Source: Neonectria sp. B-13 (Eukaryota; Ascomycota; Sordariomycetes; Hypocreales; Nectriaceae). Taken from it: a DNA stretch of 64,000 bases. A program made the translations under genes and the position numbers. The stretch is taken from contig NOKP01000046.1 in assembly GCA_002682825.1 (NCBI GenBank), forward strand, positions 1 to 64,000, given 5' to 3'. Positions 57,456 through 64,000 of the stretch are shown piece after piece. Position 1 is the first letter of the stretch, and each line of letters starts with the position of its first letter. The notes under the pieces are model-generated. The model ran no database searches and was not told the origin of the DNA. It was given only the letters and a program-made list of their open reading frames with translations.

Positions 57456-57953
57456 TCAGCCCTCGTCAGCTGTTGCAGCAGCAATGCCAAGCACGTCTGC
57501 CTTGAACGCCGGCCAGTACGACTCCTCTGCCCACCGCTTCAGTTGCTGCAGGGAAATGAGCAGCTTGTAGATGCCTTCTTCGGTCCGCGTGTTGCCAATC
57601 TGCAGCGGTGGCTTGAATGTCGTCGCCACGTCATCCTGCCCAAGGGTCGTTGCGATGAACTCCCAGTCGTGGCCCTGGATGATGATGCCCGGTAAAAACT
57701 CGATTGTAGGTAGAGACTTGCCGCCCCAACGCAGACTCCGCCACTGAGACGAGTGCCACGTAGCAATCTGGAGCAAGGCCGCATCGAATTGATCCTCGAA
57801 ACGCTGTGTCTCAATAGAGATGGCAATAGAATGCTTCCTTAAGCGCCCCCAGTCGGTGTAATTGATCGACTCGCCCAGTCGGATGCGGCAGACGGATTCA
57901 ATGATGCGCTGTTCCTCCTTGTTCGGTCGAATCGTAAGACAAAAGTCGACCAT
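57456..57953 (-). CDS. Fungal PD-(D/E)XK nuclease-like protein, probably N-terminally incomplete
   Basis: The 165-aa ORF begins KMVDFCLTIRP-like, followed by ESINYTDWGRLRKHSIAISIETQR. This has the D...(E)-x-K/R pattern of the PD-(D/E)XK core: MVDF Asp, ISIET Glu, then R instead of K. Next are WHSSQWRSL, FLPGIIIQGHDWEFIATT and KRWAEESYWPAF. The family (PDDEXK_12 type, about 300 aa or more) normally has an N-terminal region. The same frame continues upstream to 58217 (RALRFLLPAASTSAY) but is split by adjacent TGA and TAG codons at about 58013-58018, so either an intron or pseudogenisation is involved. Catalytic activity is uncertain. Confidence 0.6.
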   Translation of the reverse strand: MVDFCLTIRPNKEEQRIIESVCRIRLGESINYTDWGRLRKHSIAISIETQRFEDQFDAALLQIATWHSSQWRSLRWGGKSLPTIEFLPGIIIQGHDWEFIATTLGQDDVATTFKPPLQIGNTRTEEGIYKLLISLQQLKRWAEESYWPAFKADVLGIAAATADEG

Positions 57954-58451
57954 CTTGCTCGGCGCGTCCTTGGGCCTGTACTGCAGGATTAGTCCGGCGC
58001 TGAGGCTGTCGTACTATCAGTAAGCGGACGTGGATGCTGCCGGGAGTAAGAATCGAAGGGCTCTCTTCAAAGCTGCGATGTCTAACTCGGCGGTGCTTTG
58101 CTTGTTCGAATCAGAAAGAGCGCTTTCTGTTTTTGAGACCGCCCACTGCGATTCACAACTCCCCCACCGAACGGGCTTAAAAATGAGTTGCGCAGCTTCG
58201 GTAATGAGTTTTCGCACTATGGAACAGAAAGGGGTTCCAGTCTCTTCTCTCGCTCAGCCTCTTCTTCTACCTTGGCTTCCTCCATCTCCGTACCCTTATG
58301 TCGATATGCGAGGTCAATTTCCCTAGACAGCCTTGCAAGGTTAGCCCGCCAGTGATGCGTATTGGCAGGGTTCTTCTAATACAAGTTGACTTCGAAAGAT
58401 TTATTATGATATTCGCATCTGAAGTTCTTATACCTATAGTCAATTAAACCT

Positions 58452-58787
58452 TTAGTACAGATACTTAACAATAAGGACTATTGAGATCAAATACGAATTC
58501 AATTTCTCGAAATTAGCATTTAGAAGATTGTTCTCAGTAGCCTCCACGAATTCGGATTCATTCCTAGCTGGAACAAAGTATCTGACCGCCTCCTGCGGTC
58601 CATAGTTGACCTGCCTCACAAGCTGAACAGCGTACAATGCGTTGCTGACAAATAAGAAGTCATCATCCGGCGCCGGAGGTGTTGTAAGGTCGTTTGCCCA
58701 ATGCAGAAATGCCGTAAACTTTGGCTCGTGGTCAAGCCACCGGGGGCGGTACGGCTTTATGTCCGGGCAACAAAAGATAGCAGACAT
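58452..58787 (-). CDS. Hypothetical protein, 111 aa, possibly partial
   Basis: A minus-strand ORF with natural composition (PRWLDHEPKFTAFLHWANDL, SNALYAVQLVRQVNYGPQEA). I do not recognise it. The C-terminal NSYLISIVLIVKYLY is hydrophobic and may be read-through of non-coding DNA. Confidence 0.3.
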   Translation of the reverse strand: MSAIFCCPDIKPYRPRWLDHEPKFTAFLHWANDLTTPPAPDDDFLFVSNALYAVQLVRQVNYGPQEAVRYFVPARNESEFVEATENNLLNANFEKLNSYLISIVLIVKYLY

Positions 58788-59640
58788 AGTCCTAGTCGGT
58801 CAAATCTATAAAAATAAAAATAAAGGAGCCAGATTACGTCAAGTCGGATTGCGAAGTGGTAGAGGACGAGAGCTTGGTTCCTACGAGCTGGGTGGTTGTG
58901 ATGATTTTGATCAACTGAGCAGCGCGAGGAATTTATTAGGATCAATGAATTAGGCTACTGTTGCTGCCACAGAAATAAGGCTTCAAGTGCGGGCAGTAAG
59001 TGGCAGAAAGACCGAGATGTCATCCTTCCATCATAATCGATAGAGCAGATTCATCGGGGTCGGAATTGAGGAAGGTATTGGTCAGCACGCGCGTATAAGA
59101 AAGAAGTGTGGCTTTAGCATGCTGACTCTACAAAACTCTCGCAGTCCCATATTATTCCTGGGGCTGAGAAATCAAGGATTCATGCCTCAGACTAATGATT
59201 TGGCTGGCACATATGGAACAGTCTCGGTGCTGGTAGTGTTAAACTCAGAGTGTGCCCGAGCGGTCAAGTGGGAGGAAGGAGAAATTTTTCGAGAGGCTGC
59301 CGTTCCACCTAGTGAGATACATGAGGGGCTTGCAAATGCAACGTGGCAACAGTTGCTCTTCATAAGTTAGCTACACAGGTCGCAAGACCGGATGGATGGT
59401 GCCCCGCAACGCCACTTACACTACGATCGAAGCCACTTACGCATTGTTATGTGATATGTTTTCATGCCTTTGAAGCTCCAATCTATGTCTTGAGTCGCCA
59501 AAACGAAAAGAAAAAGAAAAACATTCGGTCCTTGATGGCCTTGACTCCTAATCTTGTCTTTTGCATGAGATGGCTAACCCTTAGATGTATGAAATTGACC
59601 CAAAGGGCAATACTCTTTTTATTCTCTAAAACCTAGATGC
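58788..59640. other. No recognisable gene
   Basis: Normal-GC sequence with short ORFs on both strands. No domain, splice model or RNA gene could be supported. Confidence 0.35.
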
Positions 59641-60389
59641 TCTATTTATAGTATCTTCTACTAGAGAAAAATAGCTTAATGCATTACTAGAATATTAATC
59701 TAGTAAGTTAAAATATTAAAAGTATTTATTATATTCTTAGAAGATAATACAATTAATAATATTAATAGCTTAAGTAATATATAGTCTATTACTTAAGTAA
59801 AAGAAGAAAAAAAGTAAATATAACTTAGACTATTTTTATAAGCTCTTAGGATTATATTAAAATATTTTAATATAATAATTTATAGAAATTAGAATAAAAT
59901 ATAGTTAAAGTTTAACTTTAAGTATATTATTAAAATAATAAATTAAGATTAAAAAGCTTTTATTTTTCTAATGAAAATAATCTATTATTAGATTTAAATA
60001 GTCCTTTAAATAGTTACTATTAAAATATTAGTAAAGTTAGCTATACTAATTGATTATTATAATTATTATAAAGTAATTAAACTATAAGTAGAGATCTAAG
60101 TCCCTAATTTAAAGATAGACTTACTATTCTATTACTATAAAGATCTTCTATTAAGGCTTATAATAGCTTAAGTTTTCTCTAAGTATAATATCTTCTATAT
60201 TTTAACTAAGATTATTATTTAAAGGAGTTAAAGCCTTATATAAACTATAGAGCTATTAATACTAAAGATTATTATTAGTTAACTATTATACTATAAATTA
60301 TACTATAAATTCTAACTAAATCTATTAAATACTCTTAAGGAAAATAGAAAGAATACTATTTTAGATTTAATTATATACCTTTAGTATTT
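59641..60389. other. AT-rich RIPed DNA, nothing recognised
   Basis: Sharp composition change at about 59640. Stops occur in all frames and no ends or domains were identified. Confidence 0.5.
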
Positions 60390-60403
60390 ATTAGATTATT
60401 TAT

Positions 60404-61493
60404 TTAGATATAATAGTCCTTAATAGTATATACCTAGAGAAGAGGCTAAAGGTTAAATAGTATAAAAGAAAATAGAAAAAACAATAGTATAATAGGCTTA
60501 ATACCTAAGCCTAAGGCAATAATGACTTAAGGAGATAAAAGTTTCTACTATAAAGTTAAGGTATAAGTTTTACTGCCCTAATCAGCTGGAAAAGCTAGAT
60601 CTTAGAAAAGCTAGATCTTAGAAAAGCTAGATCTTAGAAAAGCTAGATCTTAGAAAAGCTAGACCTTAGAAAAGGCTAAAACCCCTTAGGATAAAAGCCC
60701 AGCCTGCAAGATAACCTCTGCACTTTTCAGGCTCTTTACATTCTATCCAACCTTCCAAATAATACAATAACTATACTACCAATCGCACAAGATAACTACT
60801 ATCTAAATCGCACTATAGCCCAGTAAGCCCTTACCAAGCTATATACATAGGCTCTCATATAACCTATATATTAAATTAAAAGAATATCTAAGCCTTATTT
60901 CTATACTGCAAATTATAGCTTAAAAGTCTAGCCTAAAGCATATAAAATAGCCTATAATTAACCACTTTAGACCTAAGGAGTTAGTCCAATTAGCAGTCTT
61001 TAGCTATAATATCCTACTATAAGAGGAAATAAAGCTTAATATAGTAACTGCCTAATAGATTGCAATAGAATAGCTCTTTCTAGAGAGGCTAGCTCTAAAG
61101 CTAGAAAGGAATAGTAATATTACTACTGTAGAGAAGGAGTTCCTTGAGAAGCCTATCTGTGCCTTATGGATCATGCAGTTGATAGGTAACATTGTTCTAA
61201 TCAACCTACAGCTGAAGGAGTGATGCATTAGAAACTGAGGGAATCCTGCTATAGTCATCTCTAACATCAGCCATGAAGCATGGAGGGATTTGGCGGAGGG
61301 AGTTCTGGGAAGCCTGATGGTCGTTCCTAGTGTCAGCGGACTGACAGTGGCTGTCATGGAGGGGGCAAAAGTCAATAATTAGGTTCAAAATCCAAAGATC
61401 TATCCCCCCATTAAGCTCAAGCAAAGGAAACATGTGATTCAGCGCAATCGCAGATAAGCAGAAACAGTGGTCCAAACAGTAGTTTCAACAGTG
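60404..61493 (-). mobile_element. Non-autonomous element copy, 1,090 bp, 14-bp target duplication
   Basis: TTAGATATAATAGTCC to TTTCAACAGTG, flanked by ATTAGATTATTTAT at 60390-60403 and 61495-61508. The 16-bp array is at about 60590-60680. It shares with the 49126 copy a normal-GC block (GTCAGCGGACTGACAGTGGC) that escaped RIP. Confidence 0.9.
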
Positions 61494-61508
61494 AATTAGA
61501 TTATTTAT

Positions 61509-62267
61509 ATATTAGTAATAAATACTCTTTATTTAATTATCTCTTAATATAGCTTAGATATATTACTAAAAATCTATTTAATAATAGTCTTTAGCTATTC
61601 CTTAAGGCTCCCTTTAATAAATATAGTATCTTTGCCTTAAAAGAAGCTCTTTTTAGTTTCTAGTATTCTAATTAGACTTACAAAGTTAGTATAATACATA
61701 TTACAGTCCTTAAGAGAAATATCCTTAATGCTTTCAGAGAATGTTACAAATACTATAAAGACAGTCTGGATTTACACTAGTTCTAACAATCACTATCTTT
61801 ATATAGGTCAATAATTCTATGCTGATTTCGGCTTTTGCTCAGGAGTAAATGGGTCTAGCAGAAGCTTCATAAGCAGCGAAGAAACACTGAAAAAAAAAGT
61901 ACACAAGTATTCTATCGGGGCCGGTGGCGCCATAGATGATGGGTATCAGGGGAATCGGTCTGAATGACTGTGGCCAAGTCGGCCCCAGCCGGTTCCAGCT
62001 GTCGCCGGGCCAGTTCTAGTCGGGTGGGACGAAGTTGCACCAGTTGTAATAACATCAGTTTCCATCGTATGATTCTCAACGACACTAGTCGCTATTATGT
62101 CAGCCTCAGTCCCAGTAACATTCTAACTAGCAAAGCTTTGCTCGACAGTTCATCCCAAAAAGCGTAGTTAACCCTACTTTAGAACGCTGAAACTGCGTGT
62201 AGGCAAAAGTCTGGGAATAACATTAGGTGAGAGCTCTTCATAAGACCTTACAGGATGCGACGGTACC
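61509..62267. other. AT-rich tail then normal-GC DNA, no gene called
   Basis: AT-rich until about 61760. The following DNA has a 67-codon plus-strand ORF (61964-62167) without recognisable features. Confidence 0.35.
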
Positions 62268-62699
62268 TTAGGACAAAAAATAATGCATCCTTGGTGCAGT
62301 GATCAATTTCTGCCTGTGGTGCGTAACAACATGAAACAGAAAACTATTATCAAGAACGGGAAGAAGACAGAGAAAAGAAGTAGTACAACGAAGAGTACCC
62401 GCAAAGAGAAGCCCGATGAAGATACAAATACCAACAGCAGACGTCTTATTATGTGGATCAGGTAGTGGAGGCGTATACTGTGCAGATTCACATAGCTCCT
62501 TATACGAAGCTGATCTAAAGAACAAATCGCCTCCGCGGCGCCCAAGGTAGTCCTGTAGGCAGTCGAACGTTTCAACCATGGCTGACTGGGATGCTGCGCA
62601 AACGACCTGAAAAGCGATGGTCCGCTCGCAAGTCATTGAGGTGGTTGTGGCAGACTGGACATGGCCTTGAGCATGAGGGTTTAGTTTTAAGGAAGACAT
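62268..62699 (-). CDS. Hypothetical protein, 143 aa, low support
   Basis: A minus-strand ORF with a hydrophobic segment (VGICIFIGLLFAGTLRCTTSFLCLL) and a preceding AQYTPPLPDPHNK stretch. A second frame over the same DNA also encodes a hydrophobic run, so the true frame is uncertain. No family is recognised. Confidence 0.25.
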   Translation of the reverse strand: MSSLKLNPHAQGHVQSATTTSMTCERTIAFQVVCAASQSAMVETFDCLQDYLGRRGGDLFFRSASYKELCESAQYTPPLPDPHNKTSAVGICIFIGLLFAGTLRCTTSFLCLLPVLDNSFLFHVVTHHRQKLITAPRMHYFLS

Positions 62700-62724
62700 C
62701 GGAGGACCTGGCCCCTCCGCAGAA

Positions 62725-63060
62725 ACTCATGCTCAAGCATATATTTGCATCGAACAGATTGCGACCAAGAGCAAGACGCGACCGGCCTCGGTGTGGAGTG
62801 AAAACAGCTCTGGTCTTGGGCAGAGTTGGAACCAGCCACCTACAACAAATCGACTCTCCCCAACCGACTTGCAGGGTAAATCTGCCAGCCCTCGGCCTCA
62901 GGGTTCATCGTTCGTGATTCGGTCTTCACCTTACTCGGTTCCCACGCCACATGATGAAGAAGAGGCTTCTGATGAATCTGACGAGTCTTCGGACGAAAAA
63001 GATGCGGACCTTGAGGACGATTGGGGAGCCAGTGATAATGAATCTGAGGATTCCTCTTGA
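62725..63060 (+). CDS. Possible last exon encoding a Ser/Asp/Glu-rich tail
   Basis: A plus-strand frame is open from about 62725 with AYICIEQIATKSKTRP, then Ser/Pro-rich sequence. An acidic end (DEEEASDESDESSDEKDADL) runs to TGA at 63058-63060. There is no convincing start codon, so upstream exons are missing or unrecognised. Confidence 0.3.
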   Translation, partial: THAQAYICIEQIATKSKTRPASVWSENSSGLGQSWNQPPTTNRLSPTDLQGKSASPRPQGSSFVIRSSPYSVPTPHDEEEASDESDESSDEKDADLEDDWGASDNESEDSS

Positions 63061-63640
63061 ACGGTTTCGGCACGTGGACTGATTTGTCAGTTCCGGGAAG
63101 AGGTGGACCTTTGATTCTCGCTCTCATGTAACACCCGACATCAGGTATGCTAGTAGTATAAATGCGATGAACCCGTTCCATAAGGATCGATACTTCCCAG
63201 TATTTTCTCCAGCCATCGGGGCAAATGGTTTCGGTTGATAGACCTCGAGTTTCGAGCTGACTAGCTAATAAAGAAGTAAATGACTAGTGTTTTGTATGGC
63301 AGCCTCGCATCGATCAAGCATTGAGTCGACAATAGCTAGCGTGCATGCGATCTTCTGCTCGTTTTGTCTCAGGCTGACAATGTCGGCGTCACCCGGAACC
63401 GCAACAACACGGCCCAGAGCCACCACAAGACAACTCCGGATCGCAAGGGCGACCAAGCCCCCCGGCCACCAGCCCGGCCGCGTCGAGCTCACTCTCGTAC
63501 ATCATGGTGTCCAGAACCCCTGAAGTAGAGGAAGAACCCGAACACCCAAGACCCGGCTCCCCCAAGAAGCGTCGCATTGTCCTCATTACACGCCCAAATG
63601 AGCACGAGTAGACGCCCCCAAGCAGTCAGAAGTAATGAAA
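63061..63640. other. No recognisable gene
   Basis: Short conflicting ORFs only. The 63380-63560 part is Pro/Arg-rich on the plus strand. Confidence 0.3.
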
Positions 63641-64000
63641 AGACCCTGTGGGTCTTCCAGGCCAACGTGGACAAGGTCCTTCCAGTCTACGACTGTGCCC
63701 TTGCACTGGCCGACTCTGAACGATATGACATTGTCCTCCTTGGACCTCATCATACATCAACTTTCAACAGTCAACAACTTGGGTCTCCTCTACAAGGACC
63801 AAGGCAAGCTCAAGGAGGCAGAGGAGATGTATGAGCGGGCACTACATAGTTTTCAAACAGCCCTAGGACCCAACCATCCTAAATCATCTATGGTTATGCG
63901 CAACATGGAATCTTTACAACGCATCGAAGGTATCACAAGTCGTCACTTTCCATTAATTGCTAAGGGCGGCCTAACTGGATCAGCAGGTATTTCCATAAGC
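63641..64000 (+). pseudogene. Kinesin-light-chain-type TPR repeat gene fragment, frameshifted; open to right edge
   Basis: A plus-strand frame with LGPHHTSTFN stops matching after 63760. A different frame then continues with NNLGLLYKDQGKLKEAEEMY and ERALHSFQTALGPNHPKS, the standard 42-aa TPR unit of fungal NB-ARC/TPR proteins. The shift equals loss of 2 bp (or gain of 1) in TTTCAACAGTCAACAACTTG. The end of the array (SMVMRNMESLQRI) is reached before the window edge, so this is the C-terminal end of a larger, probably dead NLR-type gene. Confidence 0.65.

Noticed and set aside
59240..59330. tRNA-like stretch containing TGCCCGAGCGGTCAAG
   Set aside because: It resembles a Leu/Ser tRNA D-arm, but no acceptor stem, anticodon arm or T-loop with matching spacing follows.
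8402..61493. The repeated element as a Helitron
   Set aside because: Helitrons insert between A and T without target duplication. Six copies here have clear 13-15 bp duplications, so the CTAA-like end is coincidental.

Overview
This window looks like an accessory, repeat-dominated region of a filamentous ascomycete (Pezizomycotina) genome. Genes carry short 48-70 bp GT-AG introns with CTAAC-like branch sites, and several encode fungus-specific families: a nucleoside-phosphorylase/NACHT/ankyrin NLR-like protein, a fungal CorA-like membrane protein, and a fungal PD-(D/E)XK-like domain. About half of the DNA is extremely AT-rich and carries the footprint of repeat-induced point mutation (RIP): C survives almost only before T or C, and relic ORFs are studded with TAG/TAA/TGA where W, Q or R codons are expected. 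The species cannot be named from sequence alone.

Layout. 1-3209 is one very long minus-strand reading frame broken only by stop codons. 3.2-8.4 kb holds fragments of a nucleoside-phosphorylase-like gene, an intact SNase-like nuclease gene and two minisatellites. 8.4-10.65 kb is a nest of a non-autonomous element. 10.65-24.2 kb is gene-like DNA with a small hypothetical gene, decayed aromatic-catabolism genes (FAD monooxygenase and dienelactone hydrolase, divergent), a truncated Hsp70-like gene, an NLR-type N-terminal pseudogene, a PD-(D/E)XK fragment and an intact 859-codon membrane-protein ORF. 24.2-38.7 kb is AT-rich and contains a complete but dead Ty3/gypsy chromovirus-type element (24899-32701, 196-bp LTRs, TAAAG target duplication) and more copies of the non-autonomous element. 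38.8-42.8 kb is an intact three-exon NLR-like gene. 43-47.8 kb is mostly non-coding with a CorA-like pseudogene. 47.8-53.0 kb is a pogo/Fot1-like DNA transposon with 81-83 bp inverted ends and TA duplication, filled with nested insertions. 53.7-55.0 kb is a four-exon CorA-like gene. 55-59.6 kb holds PD-(D/E)XK-like sequences. 59.6-61.8 kb is a further AT-rich block with one more element copy, and the right end holds fragments including a frameshifted TPR gene.

Two themes stand out. First, a ~1.0-1.1 kb element family recurs in both orientations, with identical ends and 13-15 bp target duplications on six copies. It has no terminal inverted repeats, LTRs or A-tail that I can see. Second, modules typical of fungal NLR/incompatibility-type proteins (nucleoside phosphorylase, NACHT, ankyrin, TPR, the N-terminal domain of fungal NLR-like proteins) occur repeatedly. 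One copy is intact and the others are broken, as expected for a rapidly turning-over repertoire beside RIPed repeats.
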